Assembly: GCF_000619925.1 (NCBI RefSeq)
Contig: NZ_JHVB01000012.1
Span: 34,107 to 98,106, forward strand
DNA: 64,000 nt
Direction of reading: 5' to 3'
Source: Treponema sp. C6A8
GTDB taxonomy: Bacteria; Spirochaetota; Spirochaetia; Treponematales; Treponemataceae
Each line of letters opens with the position of its first letter. Position 1 is the stretch's first letter. The position numbers and the translations under genes were made by a program. Shown one piece after another: positions 8,666-17,180 of the stretch. The notes under the pieces were generated by a model. The model did not search any database and was not told where the DNA came from. It saw only the letters and a list, made by a program, of their open reading frames with translations.

Positions 8666-9517
8666 ATGAAAAAAATTACTAAACTTTTTGCTGCTGCATT
8701 GATTGCAGCGTCTGTACTTGCACCTTTGAGTGCTAAGGCAAAGAAAGGCGTAAAAATCGCTATTCCAAATGATACAACAAACGAAGCACGTGCTTTGCTT
8801 CTTCTTCAGGACAAGGGTTATATCACACTTAAGGACGGAGCTGGAATTACCGCAACTCCACTTGATATCAAGGAAAACCCTTACAATATCAAATTCCAGG
8901 AAGTAGAAGCTGCTCAGCTTCCTAGTGTTCGCCGTGATGTTGATTTTGCAATCATCAATGCAAACTACGCTTTAGGCGCAAAGCTTAATCCTTCAAAAGA
9001 TGCTCTTCTTGTAGAAGGTTCATCATCAGCTTACGTAAACATCATTACTGTAAAAGCCGGAAATGAAAATAAACCTGAAATTAAGGCTTTGATTGCTGCT
9101 GTTCAGAGTAAAGAAGTAAAAGACTTTATCACTAAAACATATGCAGGTGCTGTAATTTCTGTAGTTGATAATCCAACTGACGGATATGATTCTTCTGTTG
9201 ATTATGCTGCAATTAAAGGAAAGACAATTTCAATTGCTGCAACTCCAACACCACACTGCGAAATCCTTGAAATTGCTAAAAAGACTTTGGCAGCTAAAGG
9301 TGTAAATCTTAAGATTGTTGAGTTTACAGACTATGTTCAGCCAAACAATGTTGTAGAAAGCGGCGAAATCGATGCTAACTTCTTCCAGCACGTTCCATAC
9401 TTGAATGACTTCAACAAGGAAAACAAGACACATATCGTTTCTGTTGCAGGAATTCACGTAGAACCATTTGGGCTTTATCCTGGAAAACAGACTTCTTTGG
9501 ACGTAATCAAGAAGTAG
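8666..9517 (+). CDS. metQ: circularly permuted MetQ-type methionine-binding protein
   Basis: 283 residues with two recognisable MetQ/NlpA halves in swapped order. After the signal peptide (to about residue 25, ending LSAKA) comes the part normally C-terminal: KIAIPNDTTNEARALLLLQ, VEAAQLP, AIINANYALGAKLNPSKDAL, YVNIITVKAG, then TKTYAGAVISV. A linker of about 20 residues follows (NPTDGYDSSVDYAAIKGK). Then comes the part normally N-terminal: ISIAATPTPHCEILEIAKK, VEFTDYVQPNN, EIDANFFQHVPYL, IHVEPFGLYPGKQTSLDVIK. The new ends sit exactly at the usual SLxxL..GAxIAIPND junction. There is no lipobox Cys, unlike ordinary MetQ, so it is probably soluble and periplasmic. The adjacent metN and metI support a methionine-import role. 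Confidence 0.9.
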   Translation: MKKITKLFAAALIAASVLAPLSAKAKKGVKIAIPNDTTNEARALLLLQDKGYITLKDGAGITATPLDIKENPYNIKFQEVEAAQLPSVRRDVDFAIINANYALGAKLNPSKDALLVEGSSSAYVNIITVKAGNENKPEIKALIAAVQSKEVKDFITKTYAGAVISVVDNPTDGYDSSVDYAAIKGKTISIAATPTPHCEILEIAKKTLAAKGVNLKIVEFTDYVQPNNVVESGEIDANFFQHVPYLNDFNKENKTHIVSVAGIHVEPFGLYPGKQTSLDVIKK

Positions 9518-9544
9518 TGATAAGCAAAAACATACTATAGCAAG

Positions 9545-9574
9545 TGGCAGCCTTAATCCGGCTGCCATTTTTAT
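9545..9574 (+). terminator. hairpin terminator/attenuator between metQ and metN
   Basis: A perfect 8-bp stem, TGGCAGCC-ttaatcc-GGCTGCCA (9545-9567), is followed by TTTTTATTTAT. It should end or reduce readthrough from metQ, so the binding protein can be made in excess. metN also has its own -10 box downstream. Confidence 0.8.
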
Positions 9575-9590
9575 TTATATTTAAATTTGT

Positions 9591-9596
9591 TATACT
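9591..9596 (+). promoter_or_regulatory. extended -10 box, probable leaderless start of metN
   Basis: TATACT, preceded by TGT (extended -10), lies 6 nt before the ATG at 9603. No SD is present. Confidence 0.5.
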
Positions 9597-9602
9597 ATAA
9601 AT

Positions 9603-10598
9603 ATGATAGAAATCAAAAACCTTTCAAAAACATTTGAAACTTCCAGTGGCCCGGTTGAGGCCCTTAAAAACGTTTCAATTTCGATTAATAACGGCGATAT
9701 TTTTGGTATTATCGGAATGAGTGGTGCAGGTAAGAGTACCCTTGTCCGCACAATTAATATGCTTGAACGACCTTCCGACGGTAATGTTGTGATTGACGGA
9801 GTGGATATTGGTAGTCTTTCTGATAAGGAACTGCGAAAAATCCGCCGCACAACAACTATGATTTTTCAGGGCTTTAACCTTCTTATGCAGCGCAACTGTC
9901 TTAAAAACGTTTGCTTCCCACTTGAACTTGCGGGAACCCCTAAAGTAGAAGCCAGAAAACGCGCTCTTGAACTCCTTGATTTGGTAGGCCTTAAAGATAA
10001 GGCAAAGGTTTATCCGGCTCAGCTTTCGGGCGGTCAGCAGCAGCGTGTGGCTATTGCCCGAGCCCTTGCAACAAACCCAAAGGTTTTGCTTTGTGACGAG
10101 GCAACCAGTGCCCTTGACCCAAATACTACAAACTCAATCCTTGAACTTATCCGCGACATCAATAAACGTCTTGGAATTACAGTTATCATCATTACTCATC
10201 AGATGAGTGTTGTAGAAAGTGTCTGCAACCGTGTTGCAATTCTTGAAAACGGAAGTGTAGTTGAACAGGGCGATGTAGAAGAAATTTTCAGCCGTCCACA
10301 GTCAAAGGCAGCTAAAACTCTTGTATTTCCTGAAGGACAGGAAGAAGGCGGTATTTCGGACAAGCAGAAGTATGTAGTCCGCATTGTTTTCAATGGCGCT
10401 GTTGCTGCAAATCAACCTATGGTTGCAACTCTTGCGCTTGAAAAGAACATAAAGGCTAACATCTGCTGGGCAAGCACAAAAAGTATCGGGGACAAGGCTT
10501 ATGGTTCTATGATTTTGGGCTTTGCTACAAAAGAAGAGATGCGGATTGCTGAAGATTATCTTTCTGCAACGCAGGATGTAATTATTAACGAGATATAG
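9603..10598 (+). CDS. metN: methionine ABC transporter ATP-binding protein MetN
   Basis: 331 residues. Walker A GMSGAGKST at 38-46, Q-loop region TMIFQGFNLL, signature QLSGGQQQRVAIARAL, Walker B VLLCDEATSALDP, H-loop IIITHQMSVV. Residues about 255-331 form the NIL (ACT-like) regulatory domain typical of MetN, which binds methionine and inhibits transport. It energises import at the cytoplasmic face of MetI. It lies 9 bp upstream of metI. It has no SD, and a -10 box sits 6 nt before the ATG. Confidence 0.95.
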   Translation: MIEIKNLSKTFETSSGPVEALKNVSISINNGDIFGIIGMSGAGKSTLVRTINMLERPSDGNVVIDGVDIGSLSDKELRKIRRTTTMIFQGFNLLMQRNCLKNVCFPLELAGTPKVEARKRALELLDLVGLKDKAKVYPAQLSGGQQQRVAIARALATNPKVLLCDEATSALDPNTTNSILELIRDINKRLGITVIIITHQMSVVESVCNRVAILENGSVVEQGDVEEIFSRPQSKAAKTLVFPEGQEEGGISDKQKYVVRIVFNGAVAANQPMVATLALEKNIKANICWASTKSIGDKAYGSMILGFATKEEMRIAEDYLSATQDVIINEI

Positions 10599-10607
10599 GA
10601 GTCGCTG

Positions 10608-11312
10608 ATGTTTGGTGAAATTTTTTCTGCAGAGGCACTTGAAGATGCCTGGAATATTATTCGTTCTCAGTTTTTGCTTTCTACCTGGGAAACTATATAC
10701 GTAACAATCCTTTCAACATTTTTTGCATTTGTAATCGGACTTCCGCTTGGAGTTATTCTTGTAACTGGAGAAGAGAAGGGAATTAAGCCTCTTCCAAAGG
10801 GATTTATGCATGCGCTCAATGTGATTATCAATATTCTGCGTTCGGTTCCTTTTCTTATCCTTATGATTGTTGTATTCCCGCTTACACGCCTTCTGGTTGG
10901 TACAATCGTAGGAACTGTTGCAACAATTCCTCCTCTGGTAATTGCAGCATTTCCTTTTATTGCCCGTCTTGTTGAATCTAGCCTGCGGGAAGTAAACCCT
11001 AATACTATTGAGATGGCTCAGAGTCTTGGAGCTTCACCTCTACAGATTATCATTAAGGTTATGATTCCTGAAAGTGTGCCTTCTTTGATTTCGAATATGA
11101 CAATTGCCATCACAACTGTTTTGGGATATACCGCAATGAGTGGAATCATCGGTGGCGGTGGACTTGGAAAAATTGCAATTAATTACGGTTACTACCGCTA
11201 TAAGACTTTAGTTATGATTCTTGCTGTAATTCTTTTGATTCTTCTTGTTCAGGTTTTGCAGTCGATTGGAACATATTTTGCCATCAAGTCTAATAAGATT
11301 TTGAAAAAATAG
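10608..11312 (+). CDS. metI: methionine ABC transporter permease MetI
   Basis: 234 residues with about five membrane helices. The ABC-coupling motif EAA---G is seen in EMAQSLGASPLQIIIKVMIPES near residue 145. The length and the C-terminal GGGGLGKIAINYGYYRY match the MetI family. Start at ATG 10608 with SD AGGAG. Together with MetN and the permuted MetQ it completes a D-methionine/L-methionine importer. Confidence 0.95.
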   Translation: MFGEIFSAEALEDAWNIIRSQFLLSTWETIYVTILSTFFAFVIGLPLGVILVTGEEKGIKPLPKGFMHALNVIINILRSVPFLILMIVVFPLTRLLVGTIVGTVATIPPLVIAAFPFIARLVESSLREVNPNTIEMAQSLGASPLQIIIKVMIPESVPSLISNMTIAITTVLGYTAMSGIIGGGGLGKIAINYGYYRYKTLVMILAVILLILLVQVLQSIGTYFAIKSNKILKK

Positions 11313-11347
11313 CCTGTTTTTTAATAATCGATTATTGGAGAGAGTTT

Positions 11348-13843
11348 ATGAAAAAAAACGTATCTGTTTTATTTGTGCTGCTTTGGGCAAGTGCTATTTT
11401 TATTTCCTGTGGAAAAAATTCAGGAAAACAGACGAACCTCAATCCAAATTTTAAAGATATTTCTTCCATAAAAGATGAGATTTCTTTAGCAGAAAAAGCT
11501 GAGGAAGAAGCAAGAAAAGCCAGAGAACTCGGACTTCTGGGAAAAAAACTTCATCCGGATAGTGTGGGTGACATTTTGTTTGCAGACGGTTCTGCGATTG
11601 CTTACAACGAGCATCTGTATCTTACGGATGAGCAAAAAGAAAATGCTGTTGCTGTAATTTTTTATATTGGAACTGAATGTTCCGATTTTTCAAATAATCA
11701 GGCAATTAATCAAAAACGTATTTTAGGTGTCGGCTTACACCAAAAATTCTTGCTTGATTTGAAGGATGAGTTTGCACGAAAAAACAATATTGAAGCAATT
11801 CAGGTAAATGTTAAAGGTACTCCAGATAACTATTCTTTTTATGGAAATAAGAATGGTTATAAATTTTGGGCTCGGATTCATGACTATGTTAACCATCATC
11901 AAATAAATTTGTATGTATCTAATCCGGATTATTTTCTTGCTGAACAATATGCAAGCTCATACGAAAAGGCAAAAGGCGGACATCTTCTGAAAACTGCATA
12001 TGAAAATGGCTGGTATTTGCCTTCTATCGCTGAATTATATCAGCTTTGGAAGTCTATGCCGGCTGTTAATGGAGCTCTGGCAATTTGTGGCGGTGACAAA
12101 ATTTCGAAAAGGGAGCACCCTTTTGTTTCTTCTTCATATTCAGCAGATAAACTTGCTGCCTTTGTATTAGATTTCAATGACGGTTCAATTTTTACTGAGA
12201 ATAGTGATTTATATGCCTGTGCAATTCGTGACTTTGCAGGCGACCAGAATCATAAAATTGAAAAAAAACGTAAAAGCCTGATTAACAAAGAAAGTCAGGT
12301 AAAGGGAGTTTATGTAGATTCCTTAAAAGGAGCTGCCGTTTATGAAGATGCAGATTCTTCTTCTGCAAAAATTTGTGAACTAAAACACGGTGATTATCTG
12401 CTTGTACGTGAAATCGGTAATGAAGATACCATTGACGGTATCACTGATTCATGGGTAAAAATTGTTCTTTATGAGGATGAATGGAAATCTAAGACTGAAG
12501 AATATGGCTGGATATTTGCTGGTAATCTTTCGCTCCAGTGCCCTCTGTCGCTTGAAGAAATGTATGAATATATGAGGAAAAATGATTTTTATGTTTCTGA
12601 TTTTTTCCCGGAAACAGGCGATTATGGCTATGATTTTATGAGAGAAAATACAGGCTGGGAGTGGGAACGCCAGACGTATGCTCAATGTGAATATATTCTT
12701 CCAAATTATATCAGCATGAAGTCAGGCTCGGTAACTGCTGTAACTATAAGTGACCAGGCACTTTTTCTTTACATGCCTGAAACATACGGGGTCTATAATT
12801 CACTGTTCCTATTAAAAACAGGGACAGAAGTTCAGCTTCAGGATGTTATGGGCTATGGGCTAACTCAAAGTGGACTTCTTTATCCGATTTATTTTGCAGA
12901 GTATTATGATGAGGAAAACAACGCTTCTTGTGTCGGTCTTATACGCGGGGTAGACATTACTGAACCTGAAAACATATGTTTTGTAAGTGATGGAAAGGGC
13001 GGAAAAATGAGTCTTTACTGTCAGCCTTCTCTTGTGGCGCCTGGAAAAAACGGTATGCATTCACCTTCAAAGGAAGAAATTGAAGAATTCCTGAACAACT
13101 GGGTGACCTATGAAGTGGCATATTTAAGAGGCGGATGGAAAATACAAAAAGCTTTATATATTGATTCTGATGGAATTCAATCAAAAGTTGATATTGATTC
13201 ACATGGAAACCTTTCTCTCGTATATCCGCTGAATATGGAAAAACCAGTTCCCTTTATTGTTGAGCGTTTGTATAAGGGTGGTAATGGTGGAGGCTGCTAT
13301 ACTACAAAAATCTATTCTCTTGACCCAAAAGCTCTAAAACTTAGAGATAATTACAGTGCAGTGTTAAATCCTGTTTGTGAGTATGAATATAATGATACAG
13401 ACGGTGGTCCTACGGGAACCGGCTGGTATTATTTTACAAAAGACACTCTTGATACTTATTCTTATGAGCAGGAGTATGGTCAGGTCTTTAAGGACATTCA
13501 TGTAGTATGGAAACAAAATAGCAAAAATCCTTACGAGTTCGAATTATCTGCTTATCCGGGGGGAGAACCTTCTGGCAATAGCAGAGTTAAAAAAACTGGT
13601 GAATATGTTAATCCTGTATGCCGTTTGAAAATGCGGGAGGGTCCGACTGTAAATTCTGAGAAACTTTATACACTTGAACCAGGTTTTCTTCTGAAAGTTC
13701 TTGAAGAAGGTGAAACAGTAAAAATTGATGGACTTTCTTCAAATTGGGTGAAGGTTCAGCTGGTAAATGACGTACCTTTTGTGGAAGGGTATAAATCTGA
13801 AAATCAGACAGCAGGCTGGGTTTTTGGCGGATATCTGGAGTAG
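11348..13843 (+). CDS. large lipoprotein with DUF1566-like domain and two SH3 domains
   Basis: 831 residues. Signal peptide with lipobox IFISC, then a short coiled coil (EISLAEKAEEEARKARE). Residues about 60-300 resemble the DUF1566/Lcl C-terminal fold (NGWYLPSIAELYQLW ... SSSYSADK ... CAIRDF). A first SH3-like domain lies at about 318-395 (GVYVDSLKGAAVYEDAD ... GWIFAGNL). A second forms the C-terminus (CRLKMREGPTVNSEKLYTLEPG ... GWVFGGYLE). The C-terminal SH3 is shared with proteins at 34333 and 39659 and with a remnant at 34231, so they form a paralogous envelope family. The function is unknown. SD GGAGAG precedes the ATG. Confidence 0.8.
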   Translation: MKKNVSVLFVLLWASAIFISCGKNSGKQTNLNPNFKDISSIKDEISLAEKAEEEARKARELGLLGKKLHPDSVGDILFADGSAIAYNEHLYLTDEQKENAVAVIFYIGTECSDFSNNQAINQKRILGVGLHQKFLLDLKDEFARKNNIEAIQVNVKGTPDNYSFYGNKNGYKFWARIHDYVNHHQINLYVSNPDYFLAEQYASSYEKAKGGHLLKTAYENGWYLPSIAELYQLWKSMPAVNGALAICGGDKISKREHPFVSSSYSADKLAAFVLDFNDGSIFTENSDLYACAIRDFAGDQNHKIEKKRKSLINKESQVKGVYVDSLKGAAVYEDADSSSAKICELKHGDYLLVREIGNEDTIDGITDSWVKIVLYEDEWKSKTEEYGWIFAGNLSLQCPLSLEEMYEYMRKNDFYVSDFFPETGDYGYDFMRENTGWEWERQTYAQCEYILPNYISMKSGSVTAVTISDQALFLYMPETYGVYNSLFLLKTGTEVQLQDVMGYGLTQSGLLYPIYFAEYYDEENNASCVGLIRGVDITEPENICFVSDGKGGKMSLYCQPSLVAPGKNGMHSPSKEEIEEFLNNWVTYEVAYLRGGWKIQKALYIDSDGIQSKVDIDSHGNLSLVYPLNMEKPVPFIVERLYKGGNGGGCYTTKIYSLDPKALKLRDNYSAVLNPVCEYEYNDTDGGPTGTGWYYFTKDTLDTYSYEQEYGQVFKDIHVVWKQNSKNPYEFELSAYPGGEPSGNSRVKKTGEYVNPVCRLKMREGPTVNSEKLYTLEPGFLLKVLEEGETVKIDGLSSNWVKVQLVNDVPFVEGYKSENQTAGWVFGGYLE

Positions 13844-13849
13844 TTATAA

Positions 13850-14119
13850 TTACTGCTGTAATTCTTCGATAGTTATAATTTTTGCCGTGTGTGAAAAAGG
13901 ACTCGAAGACTTGAGTATTTCAACTTCTGCGGTGACGTATTTTCCGTTATGCTTTTTCAGTTTTTTCCAGGCATTTCTGCTGCTCGATTTCTTATCGATA
14001 ATATAACTTGTACGGCTTTGTGATTCGTAATTTGTAAGGATTACAAAGCTCTTATTGTTATATTGGAGAAGACCGGAAATAATTACAAATATAAGTGCAA
14101 GAGAGTATAAACCTTTCAT
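13850..14119 (-). CDS. small exported hypothetical protein
   Basis: 89 residues, with an N-terminal hydrophobic helix (LYSLALIFVIISGLL) and a charged remainder (SYIIDKKSSSRNAWKKLKKH). It starts 3 nt after the stop of the clostripain-like gene and is probably co-transcribed with it. It ends 6 bp from the convergent stop at 13843. I do not recognise a family. A GGAG 14 nt upstream is a distant SD. Confidence 0.5.
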   Translation of the reverse strand: MKGLYSLALIFVIISGLLQYNNKSFVILTNYESQSRTSYIIDKKSSSRNAWKKLKKHNGKYVTAEVEILKSSSPFSHTAKIITIEELQQ

Positions 14120-14122
14120 ATT

Positions 14123-15544
14123 TTAGTTTACTCCAAGATTTTCAAATAAATACGACCAATTGTTGTTCTTGGCAAATAAGGACCAGCCTTTATATTGCCC
14201 GGAATATTTCACTTGCATACCGCTTGTTATGGAAATTCCCCATGGACATTTTCCATCAGAGATTTTTAAAAAATCTTTTTGTCCGTAATCAGGGGCGCCG
14301 CTATAATACCATTTATTGCTAGTGTCGCCAGCCCAGGCATAAACTATAAGTCCTCCATTTTTCAGGTCAGAATAAAGATTCTCTGCTGCTGTTTTTACAT
14401 TTCCATCAGTAGTTTTATTTGCCAGCAGATATGCCATAAGCCCTAAATCTGCTGTTCGGCCGCAGGCTGCCGGAAAAATAAATCCGCGGAAATCATCAGT
14501 ATTGAGGTTTTCGCCTAAGAGGTACCTGAAACATTGTTGTGTCCCAGCAACGGAATCAGATATTGCACTGTACAGCTGGCTTGTGTGCATTTTTATATTT
14601 TCCAAAATGTTAGTTTTAGAGCAGTCAACTAGGGTGAGTGATAATTCCTTGCAGTATAGACTGGAATTATTGTTTAATGACAAGTATTTGCATTTTTCAT
14701 AATTATAATCAATGAATCTCTTTCCTATATCTTCAATTAATGGTCCTGAACTTGCATATGAAATTATCCGGTCGTAATTGTAGGTATTTGTAAGAGTGGA
14801 GTTTGGAGATGCTACAAGGTAGTGAATGTTGTTTTTTAGACCATATATTGCTTCTATTGAACATTCAAGGCAAACATCTTCGACAAGCATATCGATTTTT
14901 CCAAAGGTGCGATTAACTGCAAGAGCAATATCACTTGATGTCAGGTAACCATTATTGCCGTTTGTGTCGTCATAACAGAGAGCTCTTGCGGAGTCTTGTG
15001 AGATTGAAGTTGAGATCTCATTTAAGGGGCCTGAACCATGATTATGCATGATTAGGATTGTATTTTTTGCATTAAAAGAACTGGATGCCTCGTATAAGAA
15101 GTTGTAAAGGGTGTTCCCGCTTGCCATATTTACTTCCTGACTGCCATTTAGGTATACCCAGTCTATATAGCGGGAATAATCAGTTGCAACAGAAGCTTCC
15201 AGAATATAAAGGTGGCTTTTTCCGTCCATTGTTTTGCCACCCTTGCTTGAAATATTTCCGTCAATTAAGGCAAGTACGGTTATTGATGCGTTGCCATTTT
15301 TGATTTTCAGACCATTTTTAGCCTGCATTAAATTGTTATATGAAACATCGTTCAGATTGTTGTCCCCATCCAGATACATCATAAAGAGATAATCTGTGTT
15401 GATTTTTTCTCCAGAAGGGGAAATAAGATTTAACAGATGCCCGTTTCTGTAGGAGGAATTATCGGGATTCCACAGACAAGAGAAGCTTAAAAATGAAAAA
15501 GCGGTCAGGAGAATATATCTGCTTAACCGGAAGATAATCTTCAT
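14123..15544 (-). CDS. clostripain-family (C11) cysteine peptidase lipoprotein
   Basis: 473 residues. The signal peptide ends LSFSC (lipobox). The C11 core is visible: DYLFMMYLDGDNNLN (first strand), the catalytic His region NTILIMHNHGSGPL, and the catalytic Cys region LVEDVCLECSIEAIYGL, followed by HYLVASPNST. C11 enzymes are calcium-dependent proteases cleaving after Arg/Lys; the lipid anchor suggests action at the cell envelope. No autocatalytic light/heavy chain linker is obvious. The start is ATG 15544; a -10 box lies 6 nt upstream and there is no SD. Confidence 0.82.
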   Translation of the reverse strand: MKIIFRLSRYILLTAFSFLSFSCLWNPDNSSYRNGHLLNLISPSGEKINTDYLFMMYLDGDNNLNDVSYNNLMQAKNGLKIKNGNASITVLALIDGNISSKGGKTMDGKSHLYILEASVATDYSRYIDWVYLNGSQEVNMASGNTLYNFLYEASSSFNAKNTILIMHNHGSGPLNEISTSISQDSARALCYDDTNGNNGYLTSSDIALAVNRTFGKIDMLVEDVCLECSIEAIYGLKNNIHYLVASPNSTLTNTYNYDRIISYASSGPLIEDIGKRFIDYNYEKCKYLSLNNNSSLYCKELSLTLVDCSKTNILENIKMHTSQLYSAISDSVAGTQQCFRYLLGENLNTDDFRGFIFPAACGRTADLGLMAYLLANKTTDGNVKTAAENLYSDLKNGGLIVYAWAGDTSNKWYYSGAPDYGQKDFLKISDGKCPWGISITSGMQVKYSGQYKGWSLFAKNNNWSYLFENLGVN

Positions 15545-15550
15545 ACAAAA

Positions 15551-15556
15551 ATCATA
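15551..15556 (-). promoter_or_regulatory. -10 box, probable leaderless start of the C11 peptidase gene
   Basis: TATGAT on the minus strand lies 6 nt before the ATG, with TTGAAA 16 bp further upstream as -35. No SD is present. Confidence 0.5.
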
Positions 15557-15598
15557 ACCTATAAAAACTGAATTTCAAACAAAAATAAAAGAAATTAA

Positions 15599-15627
15599 TT
15601 GACATATTAAGTTGTATACAATATAAT
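15599..15627 (+). promoter_or_regulatory. promoter and OhrR-type operator of the peroxidase operon
   Basis: A consensus promoter: TTGACA (15599-15604), 17-bp spacer, TATAAT (15622-15627). The spacer contains the palindrome TTGTATACAA (15612-15621), the core of known OhrR operators. OhrR itself is the third gene of this operon, so peroxide-relieved autorepression is likely. Confidence 0.75.
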
Positions 15628-15687
15628 ATGATTAAATGAAACGGCATGGTTGAACTTAATATTTCACTTATATAAGAGGTATAAAAA

Positions 15688-16227
15688 ATGGGAATTTATG
15701 ATTTTAAGGTTATGGACAGAAAAGGAAACGAAGTTTCTTTATCGGAATTCAAAGGAAAGGTTCTTTTGATTGTAAATACTGCCACAGGCTGTGGTTTTAC
15801 ACCTCAGTACAAGGGTCTGGAAGAACTCTATCAGAAGTATCACGATAAGGGACTTGAGATTTTAGACTTCCCTTGTGATCAGTTTGGACATCAGGCTCCT
15901 GGTGATGATGATGAAATCCACGAGTTCTGTACAATGAAGTATCACACAACTTTTGATCAGTTTAAGAAGATTGATGTTAATGGCGAAAATGCAATTCCGT
16001 TGTATAATTATCTTAAAGAGCAGAAGGGCTTTACTGGATTTACAGGTGTAAAAGGTGCTCTTATGAAGACTGTGGTTTCTAAATTCGATCCTGACTATGA
16101 GAATAACCCTAACATCAAATGGAATTTTACAAAGTTCCTTGTTGACCGCGAAGGTAATGTTATTGACCGCTTTGAATCTACAGTTGAACCAAAGAAGATT
16201 GATGATAAGGTAGCAGGTCTTTTATAA
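15688..16227 (+). CDS. glutathione peroxidase family thiol peroxidase
   Basis: 179 residues, the normal length for bacterial GPx (BtuE-like). The peroxidatic residue is Cys35 in NTATGCGFTPQY, a cysteine rather than selenocysteine. FPCDQFG near residue 61 supplies the catalytic Gln (the usual Asn is Asp here), and IKWNFTKFLVD supplies the Trp/Asn pair. It reduces organic hydroperoxides in the cytoplasm, most likely with thioredoxin-type donors; the next gene is a thioredoxin-reductase-like flavoprotein and the third is OhrR. It is first in the operon behind a strong promoter. SD AGAGG. Confidence 0.93.
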   Translation: MGIYDFKVMDRKGNEVSLSEFKGKVLLIVNTATGCGFTPQYKGLEELYQKYHDKGLEILDFPCDQFGHQAPGDDDEIHEFCTMKYHTTFDQFKKIDVNGENAIPLYNYLKEQKGFTGFTGVKGALMKTVVSKFDPDYENNPNIKWNFTKFLVDREGNVIDRFESTVEPKKIDDKVAGLL

Positions 16228-16268
16228 TAGAACACCGGCGGCTCTGACCGGTCGCCTTAGACAAGGAG
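16228..16268 (+). repeat. intergenic hairpin with conserved loop CTCTGACCGG, copy 1
   Basis: TAGAACA is followed by a stem GGCGG / TCGCC (16237-16241 and 16252-16256) around the 10-nt loop CTCTGACCGG. SD AAGGAGG follows, and the start codon at 16275 is 18 nt past the hairpin. Three more copies with different, covarying stems occur at 55418, 57307 and 57393. Confidence 0.65.
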
Positions 16269-16274
16269 GAAACC

Positions 16275-17180
16275 ATGTACGACGTAATTGTAATTGGAGC
16301 GGGGCCGGCGGGGGTTTCTGCGGCTCTTTACGCTAAACGTGCAAATCTGAATGTTCTTGTGCTTTACCACGGCGAAAGCCAGCTGGAAAAGGCAAATAAA
16401 ATTGATAATTACTATGGTTTTGAAAACGGAATTTCAGGCCCTGATTTGTATGCTGCAGGAATTAAGCAGGCTAAGAATCTTGGTGTAGAGGTTCTTGATT
16501 CTGAAGTAACAAATATTCAGATGGCAAGTCAGAATTCGTACATGGTATCTGCAACAAATGACGATTACGAAGGTCACGCGGTAATCCTTGCTACAGGAAA
16601 CAAAAAACTGCGTCCCAGCCTTAAAGGCCTTGTGGAGCATGAAGGAAAAGGTGTAAGTTACTGTGCAGTTTGTGATGGTTTCTTCTATAGAAAAAAGAAG
16701 GTTTGTGTTCTTGGAAACAAACTTTATGCGCTTGAAGAAGCCATGCACCTTGCCAATATGGCAGAGTCGGTTACCATTCTTACAAACGGAATGGACGATT
16801 CAGAAGTAAAAGCCCTTTTGGATGAAGAAAAAGCAAAGGGTGGTGCTGCAGAAAAAATCCAGCTTAATAATCAGAATCTTTCAGAAATTAAGGGCGAAGG
16901 CAAAGTAGAAGCTGTGGTATTTGAAGACGGCAGTGAACTTGCAACCGACGGATTCTTTGTTGCTCTTGGAAGTGCCGGTGGCGCTGATTTTGCAAAGAAA
17001 CTTGGCCTTACACTTGAAGGCGACAGCATCAAGACTGATGAAAAAATGGCGACAAATGCTCCTGGCGTATATTCTTGCGGTAACGTAAATGGCGGCCTTT
17101 TACAGGTATGTAAAGCTGTATATGAAGGTGGCGTTGCAGGCTTAAGTGCGGTAGAATATGTTAGAGGTATTAAAAAATGA
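16275..17180 (+). CDS. thioredoxin-reductase-like FAD oxidoreductase
   Basis: 301 residues. FAD motif VIVIGAGPAG at 4-13, redox pair CAVC at Cys130/Cys133 (SYCAVCDGFF), and the C-terminal FAD segment GVYSCGNVNGG. Class II thioredoxin reductase layout. The NAD(P)H site is unusual: the expected GxGxxA reads VLGNKLYALEEA, and the following basic HRR-type motif is replaced by ILTNGM. Cofactor preference may therefore differ from classical NADPH-dependent TrxB. Presumably it supplies reducing power to the upstream peroxidase. SD AAGGAGG; it overlaps ohrR by 4 bp (ATGA). Confidence 0.85.
   Translation: MYDVIVIGAGPAGVSAALYAKRANLNVLVLYHGESQLEKANKIDNYYGFENGISGPDLYAAGIKQAKNLGVEVLDSEVTNIQMASQNSYMVSATNDDYEGHAVILATGNKKLRPSLKGLVEHEGKGVSYCAVCDGFFYRKKKVCVLGNKLYALEEAMHLANMAESVTILTNGMDDSEVKALLDEEKAKGGAAEKIQLNNQNLSEIKGEGKVEAVVFEDGSELATDGFFVALGSAGGADFAKKLGLTLEGDSIKTDEKMATNAPGVYSCGNVNGGLLQVCKAVYEGGVAGLSAVEYVRGIKK

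Noticed and set aside
11313..11338. AATAATCGATTATT palindrome after metI as a terminator
   Set aside because: It has no loop and no T-tract after it; it is probably chance or a protein site.
13767..14006. 79-codon frame across the convergent gene ends
   Set aside because: It overlaps the SH3 lipoprotein end and the small minus-strand gene, and has no signal or SD.
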